Below, piece by piece: positions 34,276 through 46,290 of a DNA stretch of 64,000 bases. This DNA is from Capitulum mitella (taxonomy: Eukaryota > Arthropoda > Thecostraca > Pollicipedomorpha > Pollicipedidae), in the NCBI GenBank assembly GCA_030062745.1, contig CP099839.1, positions 315,001-379,000 of the forward strand, given 5' to 3'. Made by a program: the position numbers and the translations under genes. How positions within the stretch are numbered: the stretch's first letter is position 1; every line of letters begins with the position of its first letter. The notes beneath the pieces were generated by a model. That model did not search any database, had not been told where the DNA came from, and saw only the letters and a list, made by a program, of their open reading frames with translations.

Positions 34276-35627
34276 ATCCATATAGTGCTTTATTTTGCCG
34301 GAGCTCAAAACGACCAGATGGCCACGAAACAATTTCAGCGCTGTCATGCAAGTCGAAAGCTGTTGTCTACGGCAGGTAGAACACTGTAGGTGGACCACGG
34401 CTTACCCAAGCACACAGCTGCGTGCTGATCAAAACCGACCTCATAATGAGCAACTGTCACCTGTACTGTCTCGATGACAACAAGACCTACTTTGAACTGA
34501 ACAGATTGAATTTGAACTACGTATTCCAGCTAGACACCGGAGAAATAACTGGAACCACTTGACTTTGTTGCCAGAATCTTTCGGGGTTTCACACCAACTC
34601 GGCTGGGGCTTTTTCCTTTTCCTTTTCGACGGAAAAGTGAAAACGTGCAGCTGCCGATTGTCACTCTGTGAATCTCCCCTAAGTGCTCTTCTTGAAGCGG
34701 TGTGCATGATACTTTTTCCACGATGCGGGGGCGGCATTTCGATGAAGATATCTAGTTTTTCATGGGTTTCAGCGATGGGATTTCCGAAGAGTCTTGCACG
34801 GAAAAGTTTCCGTCAATGGGCCATCACTCAAAGGCCTCTTCCATCCGGCAGAATAAGCACCAGGTTCCATGTGAGGGATCTTCAACAAACGTATGGAATG
34901 CAGTAAACCCAAGGATGGCGGAGGTGGGGACAGACTGGCAGTGGGGCAGCAGTCCCATTCATTTAGTCATTCATTTCGAGCGAGGCCGATGGGGAGTTAG
35001 TCTTACTTCAACTAGCAGAGAAAGTCAAATTGAGTGGCCCGGCCCCGTACGGCCCGGTCATGACGACTTCCCGAGGGCAATAACTTTGCAATCATTGGGC
35101 ACCAAATCATGAAGCTTTCACCAAAAGACAGGCCAGTTCTCCGAATCTTATGTTAATGCTCTTGGAATGCTTCAACCTGCAAATTCTTCCTCCAGCATAA
35201 CCATATTCTAGACTAGGCAATATTTTCATTCCTACGCCTTTTTTCCACGCGTGTTTTTGAACAGCCGAGTAACGACAGCTGCACAATATCAAGGGTGTGC
35301 ATGGCGCTTAAACTTGCAATTCTGCGGATGCAAAATGCTAAAATCCGTCGTTATATGAATACAGATACAAAAGGATACCTATACCCTTTTGCACTGCGAA
35401 ATGCGGAATGGGAGAGTAATGATGCAAACAGCAATGACGTATGTAGGTCTCGCTCATCATGCCCCTTACTACGAGACGTCTTACTAGTTTATTTCGTTTG
35501 CCGTTTGCAATACACAGTTCTCAGGTTATGAGCCAAGTACGGTGCGAATATATAAATATCGAGCACAGTGCATTTCGAATACAAAAAACATCTGAGCAAA
35601 TACAAAATAAATCGCGAAATGTGCTAT
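34276..35627. other. Intergenic, nothing recognised
   Basis: Mixed composition. No conserved frame, RNA gene or clear repeat found. Confidence 0.55.
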
Positions 35628-35635
35628 AATGTAAC

Positions 35636-37053
35636 TAGTGGCCAGGGCTCTCTAGTAGGGCGGGGATGATTCCGGTTCAGCGCAGGTCACCCGGACTTAT
35701 TCTGCGGTCCCCCTAAAATTTCAATATCCACCAGTCTCCAGGTCACTTCTGAGTAAGACTGGCAAGAGGCCCTCTTAAGGACGGGAGCTGGGACACCCTC
35801 CAAGATCTGGATCTTGCTTCAGCGCAGGCAACATAAGTCCATGCTGTGACGTCCTCTAAAAACTGTCAGTTCCTAGTCTCTGGGCCACTTCTGAGCATAA
35901 TCGACAAGAGACCCTCTCTGGGATGGAAGCCGGGGGGCCCCTAACATGGTCCGAACTCTGTAAAAGGCCCACCGGGTCCACTTCGCTAGGCCCCTTAAAA
36001 GCTGTAAGTTCCCGGTCTCTGGGTCACTTTTGAGCGTAATTCGCGGAAGGCCGTCTTACGGACGGATGCTGGGGCGCCCCCAAGACCCGGACTGCTTTAG
36101 CGAAGGCCTTCCTGGGTCCATTCTATGAGGCCTCTCGAAAAACTGTAGGTTCCCGGACCCTGTTTTGCTTTTAGTAATAACCGATACGAGGTTCTCTTTT
36201 GGATCTGAGCCGGGACCCCCTAGCAGGGTTTGAACCCCGGTTTAGAGGAGGCCACCCCGGTTCATTAATTTTGTGAGGCCTCCTGAAAATTGCGTGGCCC
36301 TGGTCGCTGGACCACCTTTGAATGTAATCAGTGCGAGGCCTCATTCGGACCTAAGCTGGGGCCCCCTAGCAGGGTTCGAACCCTGGTTCAGTGCTGGCCA
36401 GCCCCATCGATGAATCGTCACAGGCCAACCCTGTGAGGCCTCCCTGAAAACTGTGGGGTCCTGGTCGCTGGACCATCTTTGAGTGTGATCGGTAAGAGGC
36501 CTTCTCTCGTATCTAAGCCGGGCCCCTTAACAGGGTTTGAACCCCGGTTCAGCCCAGGCCATCCCAGTCCATTAATTTTAGGGCCCCTGAAGATTATGAG
36601 TCCTGGCCGCTGGACCACCTTTGCGTGTAATCAACACAAGGCCCTCTAATGGATGGAAGCCGGACCCCCTGGCAGGGTCCGAAAAGTGTGTCGGGGTAGA
36701 CCAGCCGGATCCATTCCTCGAGGCCCCTTAAAAATTGTCAGTTCGCGGTCTCTGGTCAGTTTTGGGTCCAACCTGTTCGAGGCCCCTACCGGAAGAAAGC
36801 TGAGGCCCCTAACAAAGTAAGATTTGAAAGAACACATGCGCCATGTGTCTAGCCCCTTGCCTGCATAGTTGCATTTTCCTTTTTTGGTTTTCAGCGTGTT
36901 CGTCGCTTTTACCCCATTTTCTTTTCCGTTCAATTTCTTACGAGGCCCCCCAAGATCATAAACGGGGGGCAGAAACATAGTCTTGCACCAGACCCATCGC
37001 AAGTGGGGGGGGGGGGGCAGCTGTCCCCCTGCCTCCCACTTCCGCCACCCTTG
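35636..37053. mobile_element. Non-autonomous hAT-type element made of about 140-bp decayed tandem units
   Basis: It is flanked by a perfect 8-bp duplication AATGTAAC (35628-35635 and 37054-37061). The left end is TAGTGGCCAGGGCTC; the right end on the other strand is CAAGGGTGGCGGAAGTGG; both fit YARNG. The interior from about 35660 to 36820 is roughly eight diverged units whose GGTTCAGC-type anchor recurs near 35673, 35817, 35955, 36092, 36238, 36382, 36545 and 36681. Each unit has the order GGTTCAG..GGCC, GAGGCC, AAAACTGT, GGTC(G/T)CTGG, GAGTGTAAT and AAGCCGGG..CCCC. No coding capacity. A C-rich run lies close to the right end. Confidence 0.75.
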
Positions 37054-37061
37054 AATGTAAC

Positions 37062-38690
37062 AAATATCCAACGTCCACGTATTTACCTCAAACGCAGGCA
37101 CATTTCTGCCGGCAGTCTGCGGGAAATTTTTAAAAGGCCAGTCAGCGTTGCGAAGCAATGGCGAACTGCGGACATAAACTATCCTAGAAAGGCCAAATGA
37201 CAATATAAAGTAATTCCCGTAATCTTGGCGTAGTCGTATGGCCGTATTGGTGCGTTCCCAAGACGAACTTGAGAAAGTTCCAAAGAAAATTTCTGTGCCG
37301 TGCTGATACTGCCGTGCTAATACTAAAATTCCATATCTTGAAATAGCTTGATATTAGGTTTATGACTTTACATGGCAAGAAAGACACTCAAAGACGTTTT
37401 GCTCTTTCATATTTCGAGCACGTTCCTCCGCCGGTTTCTCAGTACAAGCGCGCGGGATGCGGGAGAGGGGGGGGGGCAGGGGGCAGAAGTACCCCAATTC
37501 TTGAAACTTGACCTTGACCCTGTGGGCGTTGATTGGAAAGAATTGACCAAAAATGCTTCTTTGCCCCCCTCCCCCTCCGCCTGTGCAGAAGTTCCCGCGC
37601 CCTTGTCTCAGTAGAACAGCCATCTGCAAATAGTTTGACAATGACGGACGCGAACCTGAGGATACATTTACATTCTTTTACGCCACATTTGTACGGTACG
37701 AGAAGGCATGGGTGGTGCTCCTCCAGAAATGACGGTGGAGCCAAAGCCGGATTTTTGTCGAAGATAAAATGTCATTCCACTCACCCTTGATCTCAATATT
37801 CTGTTGGACCCCAACTACGGATGCATTGCTTGTTCCATGTTAGCCTATTATGACACGCGAACAACTGTTGATCAAAGAAGAATCTGTGATACACACTATA
37901 GCCTATTGAGGCCAACTTTTTTAGCAAGACCAACATGTTTTTGTTTAAGTACTGTTGGTTTTCAAGTGAAACAAGCATTTGCACCAGGAAGACGTAACCA
38001 AGTCCTCAAATTACATTTATGTTTTCCATAATGTTGGATATAATCCATAAAAGTGGCCGATTCGTGTATTTGTAATTAGTAGGACAAATTAAGCGTAGCC
38101 AAAGTCGGTCGGGCCACAGCTTAAGTTGGTAAGTCCGTGACCCATCAAAAATATAGGAAACTTTGCCCCTGTGCAAATGTAGCGAAGAAATTAGGAGATG
38201 AACTGAAGTTTTTCAGAAAAAGAAGAAAAAAATCCCTTTGGGAAAAATTTCCGTTGTCTGCGCATACCAGATATCAAGTATTCACAAAAATGCGCGACTG
38301 TTCCTGGTCTTGTTCCCGTGTAATAGGGTCATGCGATCCAGCTGGTATGAATCATAAAAATCCAGGCACTGGAAAGGAAAAATGGAATGACGCAAGATCC
38401 AATGACGTCACAAAGGTCCCGTTTGCACGTTTGTGACGACGCTGTCAACTTGCACTTAATATCCACAACGCCTCTATGCACTGGGAACGAAAACAAGAAC
38501 GCTTTGTAAAGTAAACTTGATTTATATTTCATAAACCAGATGTAGACACAAAATGCTTTTTCATAAATTCTAAATTCATGAAGCTTGAAAAATCTTAAAC
38601 TCTTCAACTCCTCTATCAAATCATGATTCGAAGCAGATACAAAAGTTGCGCATACTACACCAACTTTAAGCGGACGTTGCGGTGGATAAG
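37062..38690. other. Intergenic with G-run-rich transposon remnants
   Basis: A G-run near 37470, GGGGCAGGGGGCAGAAG and the stretch TTGATATTAGGTTTATGAC (about 37348) resemble parts near 6650 and 33460, pointing to a further interspersed family. No gene recognised up to the probable PSMD7 leader. Confidence 0.45.
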
Positions 38691-38699
38691 CGTTTTATG

Positions 38700-38799
38700 T
38701 TGATCGCCGGTTCCTGTTTTTAGCTCGGTGAGCTTGCACGATTTTCGTGTTCAGGTTTTCGGTGTGAAGAGCATCAGGGCGACGACTGGTGCCAGGGAG
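38700..38799 (+). promoter_or_regulatory. Probable non-coding first exon of PSMD7
   Basis: A CpG-rich stretch directly before a strongly CpG-depleted block. Two donors are possible: TCG|GTGAGC with GT at 38728 (stronger) or GAG|GTATGC with GT at 38800. The matching acceptor would be CCACCGCCAG at 42399, which has a long pyrimidine tract before it. Position and composition support a leader exon. No transcript evidence is available. Confidence 0.35.
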
Positions 38800-38959
38800 G
38801 TATGCCCGCTGCATGTGGTGAACGTTCTGTGCTCTTCTCGTTACGTTGGCTAGATTGCCATTCCAAACAGGATCCTTACAACATGTATTTTACTAGATAA
38901 TTATCGTGATCTTTACCATCGCTGCGCGGCTTTTCTGCATTGAATGATCGCATTTGCCA

Positions 38960-41860
38960 ATATTCTTGCTTGTTTTAAATCCACACAGAATGTTATATCA
39001 CATCGTTGCTTGTAATTACATGTACACTTATAGTAGTTCAGGATGTGAGACTGATATTGACAGGCATTCACCATGTTGCTTCATTCTCTATGTTAAGCTG
39101 TTGATCCATTGTGTTTTACAATGGGGAAAATGGCAGCATTTTCCCAGCCTAGGTACATAGTGCATATCCTGCAGTGATCCAACAACAAACACCACAACAA
39201 TTACTGCAAAACAGAAGTTTATTCTTATTCACATGCATTCATTGTATTATAGATGTTTGAAAATTCCTCAAAGCATGTCTGCATAAACCTGAAAAGAAAT
39301 AGTCATGACTTTCTAAGCTTTCATGCCATTTGGCCATGTGGCAAAGCATGGCAGTGGGATCAGTGGAATATGCCTGGCACAGAGAAATGTGTTGCTAGAG
39401 ATGATCATGTATGCACTTGAGTGGTCACAAAAGGGTGGCATGTGCACAATGTCTTTAAAACTATGTCACAGATTATAGAACTTTTTATTATATAAATACA
39501 TATATAATATAAATAATATAAAAATATAAATTATAGAAGGATTATAGGTAATGGTTAAGCAGACCTCCCATTTCTCATAACTCTAGAAATCCATGCAGTT
39601 GCCTGGCCATATTAGTACCAAAAGAAGTGCAATGAAAAAATAGCCTATTTAAAAGTATTTGACACTCATCAGTAACCTGACTTCCTCAAAATAACCCTTG
39701 GAAGTAACCCCTTTACCCACAACCTCCACAACTAGCATGAGTACATAACATGGAGCATCCTCCTCAAAGCAGATGGATGCTAACTGACAAGATCTGGCAA
39801 TTCACAAAGGTTGTGAAATATGATGCCACTGAGACACCCACTAAAATGGTGGTCTAGAAATTCAAAATAAGAGACAGCAACACTGCAGTCAGACAAGGAG
39901 ATGAACTGCAGCTCAGCAACAAAAAGCCAAGGGTTTGTATGGGGAAAAGGTTTATAGTCAGAAAAGGCTTGTGTCAAAGAAAGGTTTCTATCAGAAATGT
40001 TTGTTCCAGATTTATCCAGAAGTGTAACTCCAAGTATGGGATACTAGAGGCCACAGGCCATTATAGGGTGAGATTGGACTTGGCTGATCCAAGAAAGAGG
40101 CTAGGTTAGTTTAGGCTAAGTTACTTTTCTAGGTCTGTTCCTTTTCTGATATGAACCTTTCCAGATATGAAACCCAAGTTCATGAACATTTGGTTATGAA
40201 TCTTTTTCTTACAAATGTTTTCTCCTACAAAACTTTCCATAGAAACATTTTCCATATCATCCTTTTGCAGTGCGCACCTTTCCCATAGTGAACCTTCCTG
40301 AGATGAGCACTTTCTGATACAAACCTATTACCTTTTCCTATATGAACCCTTTCCCATGCAAACCCTTGACTTATGAGCCCTGGTCCCCAGACTCCATACC
40401 TGTTCATGCCTGGCCCATTACTGTGATCTCTATCCCTATCCTGTCCAGGTCCCCCTTCATATCCCAGTATTATCTCATGTCCCATTGATCAGCACAGGTA
40501 CAGCATGACAGCACAGGTCAGGGGACAGATGTTGTTTATCTGAATATTGTGGTTGTGAGCACTTTTGATTCACTCAAGTTTTAGCATTTGACCAGGGACA
40601 TGCTTGAGGGAAATTCAGGCAAAGTTTGTCATAAGGGATGATGCTGGCAATCTGCATGTTAGCAGGTGCATGTATGGACAGTGCCATGTGCATGCCTCAT
40701 TTGTTATTTTTTTTCAGAAAGTTCTTCAGTTTGCAGGCAGTTTTGAGTTCCATGGTTATGTGATCTTTTTTTATTGTACTCTGTCTTCTGAATATCCAGG
40801 ATCTGCCCCTGCTTAGGGCATACACCTTGTTTTGTTAATCCGAGGCTAATGGCAAAACCATTGAGATTGGCTTTCAGCATTGCAGCTCCTGTCCATCTGT
40901 CCATACAGGGTGTATTTCCTTTCATTTCATTCTGATGCCCATGACCCTGCATCATTCATCACATCTTCACAGCTATTCATATCTGTCAGGAGCTTTTCTA
41001 TTGTTCTGAGCATTTCTCCATCTTCAACAGTTTCTGTAGCATGTTGCTCTTGGTATAACACACCACCCTTCTCATTCAGCAGCACTGATAGGAATGATCT
41101 GGTGCACGGCCAGATGGTAGTGGGCAGAGCCTGGTGCTGAATGGATGATGTCATACCCATATATCTTCTATCCAGGGTGTTAAGTTTCTATGAGTTTTTG
41201 TATTGAGTGTTCATAGAAGTACCCTTATTCACTGTCTGATTTTGACCAGACATTTTCAGAAGCCTTGTTTCTCAGTAAAATGGCCATGTTTTGTCAGGTT
41301 TCAGTTGTAGTTGTAGAAATTATTCTCAGAAACAAGAAAATAAAGGGTTTGGTTACAACATAAGTTGCACTTTCAAGGCAAACCCAAACCCTGTTTCAGA
41401 TCAGGCTTTCTTTTAACATTATATGGGCAGAATGAGCAAGTGGAGGGAAAGAGTTCATATTTGATCAAAACCATGAATTTCCTTCACTGGTCAGTTGCTG
41501 TAATTCGTACATGTGTCTCAAACTGTGCAGCAGCTGTTGGTCTGGCCTGGTAATTTGGCTGGTAGAGAAGTGAGGTGTCACAGAATGCAAATTGGGCTAA
41601 ATTTGGGGCTGGCATTTAGATTGTTTATTTTATGGAACTTGCACCACATCTGAGAAGTTAATTGATTCATGATGAATGACCAGGCATATATCATGAGAGC
41701 ACCGACATCTGGCTGTAGTGTGTTTCATGCCATTCATAACTCACCTAGATTAATCTGCAGTTGTTTTGTGTTAAATTGTTTTGCATGTAACTGACAGAAG
41801 CTTGCACAGCATACTCTTGTTCCAGTTATTATTTTTTGCAATTTCTTGGAACATGGCAAG
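38960..41860. other. CpG-depleted block, probable PSMD7 intron 1
   Basis: Over 2.9 kb I find only a handful of CG dinucleotides, while TG and CA are frequent; the sequence on both sides is CpG-rich. The EIF3G introns (about 1200-3700 and copy B) show the same depletion. Germline methylation of transcribed gene bodies would produce this. It also holds a repeat shared with EIF3G introns (40035-40120). No other gene recognised. Confidence 0.5.
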
Positions 41861-42455
41861 TGAACATGGTTCGAAACTGAGCGCATGCTGAGTAAATGAT
41901 TTTCAGACCGTGATCGCTCAGTTGCTCAGTTGTTCAGACCAGAGTTGTTACATTTTTGGTACGTCGGCTGAAACCGTGAGTCCCATGCCAGGTTTTATCA
42001 TACAGTGTAATTCCTTTTGTTTGATGTACCTATACATTGAACGCCGTGGACCGCATGAGGGCACATGTATGGTGGGTGTGCTCCGTGAATGTTTGGGCCG
42101 TGTTTTGTGCGTCGATCATGTTTCAGCACAAATTCGTGTGAATGACTGTCTCCGATATGTATGCTCTGTTGTGCAGATTTACTCATGTTGAACTCCATGT
42201 CGTCAACATAACGTGTTTCCCGGTGCTTCACTTTTCGGGAGCCAGCCAAAGTTTGTACCTGCATCCTAAAAATGGCTCACTTTCAAGCATCATGTGTTCA
42301 ACGTTACCAACGCTGCCATTTTCGTTGCCAACACTGCCACTGCCATTTTCAACACAGCTGTTTTCTTTTTCTTACCTGTACCCCATTTTCCACCGCCAGG
42401 AGCGAGGTTTCGGAGCCCTGTGACGTCTGGCCGCTGATCGTCATCAGTCATCAAG

Positions 42456-43500
42456 ATGGCTACAGCGGCGGTATCCTCCGAAGTCAGAGGAGCTGAAGGT
42501 CTCCATCGGGCCGAAGGACCTTGAGCTGAATGTGAAGAAGATCATCGTCCACCCGCTTGTGCTTCTGAGCGTCGTGGACCACTTTAACCGCATGAGCAAG
42601 ATCGGGAACCAGAAGCGCGTGGTCGGCGCCCTTCTGGGCAGCTGGCAGAAGAAGGGCGTGCTGGACGTCTCCAACAGCTTCGCCGTGCCGTTCGACGAGG
42701 ACGACAAGGACAAGTCAGTGTGGTTCTTGGACCACGACTACCTGGAGAGCATGTACGGCATGTTCAAGAAGGTGAACGCGCGCGAGAAGATCGTCGGCTG
42801 GTACCACACCGGCCCGAAGCTGCACCAGAACGACGTGGCGATCAACGAGCTGATCCGCAAGTACTGCGCCGACTCGGTGCTCATCATCATCGACGCCAAG
42901 CCCAAGTCGATCGGCCTGCCGACGGAGGCGTACGTTGCCTTTGAGGAGGTGCACGACGACGGCACGCCCACCACCAAGACGTTCGAGCACGTGCCGACCG
43001 AGATCGGCGCTGAGGAGGCCGAGGAGGTGGGCGTGGAACACCTGCTGCGCGACGTCAAGGACACCACCGTCGGCACGCTGTCGCAGCGTATCACCAACCA
43101 GCTGGTCGGCCTCAAGGGTCTGCTGGGTCAAATCCGCGGCATCCGCAACTACGTGCAGCAGGTGGTGGACGGCAAGCTGCCCGTCAACCACCAGATCATA
43201 TACGCATTGCAGGACATCTTCAACCTGCTGCCCAACATCACGCACGGCGACCTCGTCAAGTCGCTGTACGTCAAGACCAACGACCAGATGCTGGTCGTGT
43301 ACCTGGCCTCGATGATCCGCTCTGTGATCGCACTTCACAATCTCATCGACAACAAAATCACCAACCAGGACGTGGAGAAGAAGGAGTCGCAAGGGAACAA
43401 GAAGGACAAGCAGGGCGACAAGGACAAAGACAAGGACAAGGATAAAGACAAGAGTGATGACAAAAAGGACGAGAAAGAGAAGAAGGAAGCGAAGAAGTGA
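42456..43500 (+). CDS. PSMD7: 26S proteasome non-ATPase regulatory subunit 7 (Rpn8)
   Basis: A lid subunit of the 26S proteasome that pairs with Rpn11. From about 42481 the frame reads [18 protein letters not shown] and then the conserved protein: [114 protein letters not shown] and [20 protein letters not shown], ending in a Lys/Asp-rich tail before TGA at 43498. The MPN domain is of the non-catalytic type, as is normal for Rpn8. The good start ATG (42456, context CAAGATGG) is one frame off: it reads [11 protein letters not shown] and then a stop at 42522, while the main frame has no ATG between an in-frame stop at 42421 and the conserved region. One surplus base within AGAGGAG (about 42485-42491) would explain it. 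All coding sequence is in one exon; no poly-A tract suggests a retrocopy. Confidence 0.92.
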
Positions 43501-43885
43501 TAATATGTGTGAGTGTATTTTTTCCATCGTTTGAACTGACATGCTGGCGAGCTGTTTGAGTGACTTTAATATTCAAGTCTCATGCCCTTGCATCGCACCG
43601 TCAGTAATTTATCGAATAAGAAACATGACTGGTGCAAATTGTGTCACGAAACATGTTCAAGCGTAGCATGCCTCCTCAAGAGCTCTCAGTGTTGGGGTAT
43701 GTTATACAGCACACTGTCTGAAATTATTCCGTTTACAACATTTAACGTTATTCAGTTGCCACTAGAACTCTTCCTCGTCATGGTCTTGTCATGCATCCTT
43801 TTCTATGCGTTCTAAGGGCGTCTGTGCTGCGAAAGGTCTGCTCGACCGATACCTCATCTGGCGACCGGGGCGTGGGCGGACGTGC
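43501..43885 (+). other. Probable PSMD7 3' UTR and downstream flank
   Basis: AT-rich sequence after the stop. No perfect AATAAA is near; GAATAA near 43615 is the closest thing to a poly(A) signal. No other feature. Confidence 0.4.
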
Positions 43886-43894
43886 AAATACAGG

Positions 43895-44150
43895 CATGGT
43901 CGTTTGACGCTGGTGCCGAGCGGAGACGCGCCGCCGGATGTGCGCCGGCCGGCCGGCGGACGGCTGCGCCTGACGCCGCGTCGGCGGCGGCAAATGAGAC
44001 ATCGGCCGCGGCCGGACGCCGTCCGAGGAGCGCCGAGCCGTCGCCGCCAGGTGTGGACGGCCGGCCGAGGACGCCGCCGGACCGGTCCCGGCTCAGCAGC
44101 GCCGCCTGCGACCGAGGCCGCCGCGCCGTCGGCCGGGGGACCAGTCATTC
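43895..44150. other. GC-rich island
   Basis: About 250 bp rich in GCCGGC/CGGCGG motifs, open in several frames. Same character as the islands at 7050, 11815, 15690 and 46085. Possibly regulatory; no family recognised in translation. Confidence 0.45.
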
Positions 44151-44864
44151 GCCGTTGGCTGTTCCCACTTCACCGGGCTGGGAACTGAACGTGAAGTGAC
44201 TCATTGACTTGTGGCGTGTGCAGCGTGAGGCGAATTTACGGTCGTCGTGGAGTCTGGCTCAGATCCTTTCTGTGGTTCTCGCAAGAGAATTGCGCTTGAA
44301 CCCTGTTCTCGGCAGGGGGCTGAATGCACCGCCCCCGGCTTTTTTGCATATCAGTTCGATGGTTTTTGACGGGGCTTCACGAAATTTGACGACTTTTCCT
44401 AGGTATTCCTTCTATGTACTATAACGAAATTTCTTAATTCTGTTTTACTCGGGCGGAGCCAGGCCACGTTTTTGGGAGGAACCTCAGGCCATTTTTAGCC
44501 CTGTTGAGAGCAAGAGGAAAATGTCTACCAAAAAAAAAACCTTTTTAAGATAGAATTCTACGTTGATGTGTAGACGAATAGGTGCGCAACACACAGATAC
44601 AATTCTGTTCATCTGAGGGTCACTTCACAAAGTAAGGTCAAGGTCAAAAGTAGGAATTTGGTTTCATAGTAACAATTTTGGCATTTTTCAAATGCCAAAC
44701 CCGGGATATGTGTGGCGTAGAAGGGTGCCCCCTACTTGTGTACCAGGCTTCAACTTGATATCAGGTCAGGTCACTGGGCTATGACCTAAAATGTCAGTGC
44801 GTGTACCCTATATCACAACAGCCCTAAAATGGAGTTTTAGAAATTCCCTTTATAGATTCCTAGA
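44151..44864. other. Intergenic with nuclear-receptor-type half sites
   Basis: A terminus-like CTCGGGCGGAGCCAGG begins at 44448. AAGGTCAAGGTCAAAAG at about 44635 includes a TCAAGGTCA site, the extended half site bound by FTZ-F1/ERR-type receptors, and AGGTCAGGTCA is at about 44763. Similar AGGTCA runs occur near 59330, so these may belong to an interspersed repeat. No gene. Confidence 0.35.
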
Positions 44865-44979
44865 GTTCCCTTTATAACCGGCAGAAAATATTGGGTGAGC
44901 CCAAACCAACATTGGGTGGGTCCATATCAACACTGGGTGGGCCAGGGCTCACTCTGAAGAATACAAATCGGCACCCCTG
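44865..44979 (-). mobile_element. hAT-type MITE fragment of the GGTGGGCC family
   Basis: On the minus strand it starts CAGGGGTGCCGATTTGTATTC, then GAGCCCTGGCCCACCCA and repeated CAATGTTGG/TTGGGC blocks up to TATTTTCTGCCGG. The same order is found at 53165-53632, 57166-57495 and 61996-62213. I could not find a matching target duplication for this copy. Confidence 0.55.
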
Positions 44980-46080
44980 AAGGATGGTATCGGTGTTAAA
45001 CTTCTAGTATCTTTTCTTACACCATTTTGGTACAAATGTCGCATCAAGGCCATTTAAGTTCATTTCAGTTCGATCTGATTTCGATTCAATTCAATTCGAT
45101 TCAATTCAGTTCAATATTCAATTCTGACTGCGCTAGTGTGGAGGGGCAAGTCTTCAACTTTACAACATAACATACACCGAAATGCTGGTTATTTCCTGGA
45201 TTGCTTATTATTGTTCCTGTTTATTATTGCTATATGTACATTTATTTGATTATTATTATCCCTGGATTATTATTTCTTGATTGTTTCCTGGATGACTCTC
45301 ACTTTTCGTACGTTTTGAAAGTTAACATTTTTGACGTGAAATGATTTAATTGGCTCTTGGACTTCCGGTCTGATTATGGAAAAATAACCATTGTGTTAAG
45401 ACAGGCTAGGCTTGGCCATGTAAGATGTACATGTTAATAATTGGATTCAACGTTTCGGGCATAGGCCATCTTCCTAAAAACATCTTCGTCTATTTTTTAC
45501 AAAAAGGAGCCATAGTTCCATTGGCCCCTGCCTAGGTCCGCCACTGGTCCTGAAGAGGTCCCAGGGACATTCGACATCGATTGGCGGACTTCGCCGCAGG
45601 AAATGTAAATCTTTTGTGGACGACGCCAGCTCGATAGCATTTCGTCGCCCACAGGCCCCGGAGTGTGCTCGAGCCTTCAGCGCTGTGTTTGTCCAGAAGA
45701 CTGTATATTTGAGATCAAAGGCGTCGGCCCACACTGAAGTGCAGCTCAAAGGCGATGAGGGACCGAGCTATCCTCACGGTTGATCAATAGCGCAAGGTGT
45801 CCTGGAACATTGCCGGGCTTCAGAACAACGACCGCTATGCGGCGGCACGCGTTGGCGCTGTGAGAGTGAGCACTCTACCGGCTCGGAATATCTATCGCGA
45901 CGCCAGACGGGCGTGGTTAGGTCGTGTCACAGCACGGGAGCGTATCTGGCGACAGTGCTGCAACATTACCCGCGCTCGCCGCATCCTGCGGCCGTCTCCC
46001 GACATCCCCGGGAGCGATGTCGCTCAGGTCTCGGATGCGCCGTTTCATCTGGAAAAACACGCGGGACTTGCACCAGTTAA
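44980..46080. other. Intergenic, transposon remnants
   Basis: A terminus CAGTGGCGGACCTAGG on the minus strand ends at 45546 without a partner I can find. Short GATTCAATTC-type and TTATTATT-type simple sequence lies at 45070-45270. No gene recognised; the frame at 45797-46111 has no family match that I know. Confidence 0.4.
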
Positions 46081-46084
46081 TGGG

Positions 46085-46290
46085 CCTCATCAATCGTGGC
46101 GGCGATATTAGCGCGGAGCCGGCCCCGGTCGCGACCGGCGGACGCCAGCGGCGGGCTCCGAGGCGACAGCGGAGAGCGGCCGACGGCGGCCCGCTGCTGA
46201 TAACGCCGCCCGTAAACCAGTTCGGCCGGCGGCCAACACCGCGCCTGCCGGCGGGTTCGGGCAGGGACAGGGAGGGACCTCAGGGCAGGC
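46085..46290. other. GC-rich island
   Basis: About 200 bp of GCCGGC-rich sequence ending in CTGATAACGCCGCC. The ATAACGCC core recurs beside the island at 7913. Non-coding by appearance. Confidence 0.45.

Noticed and set aside
36230-36400. tRNA or tRNA-SINE, from GGGTTCGAACCC motifs that match a B box
   Set aside because: The motif is a palindrome within a 140-bp tandem unit; no A box at the right distance, no cloverleaf and no acceptor stem.
42456-43500. PSMD7 as a processed retrocopy because it is a single coding exon
   Set aside because: No poly-A tract or target duplication, the body is intact, a good acceptor lies before the 5' UTR, and a CpG-depleted putative intron precedes it.
42715-43542. 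A 275-residue frame antisense to PSMD7
   Set aside because: It is a shadow of the GC-ending codons of PSMD7; the Leu/Val/Asp-rich product has no family features.
44448-45546. Pairing the termini at 44448 and 45546 as one hAT-type element
   Set aside because: The flanking 8-mers (CTGTTTTA and GTCCTGAA) do not match.
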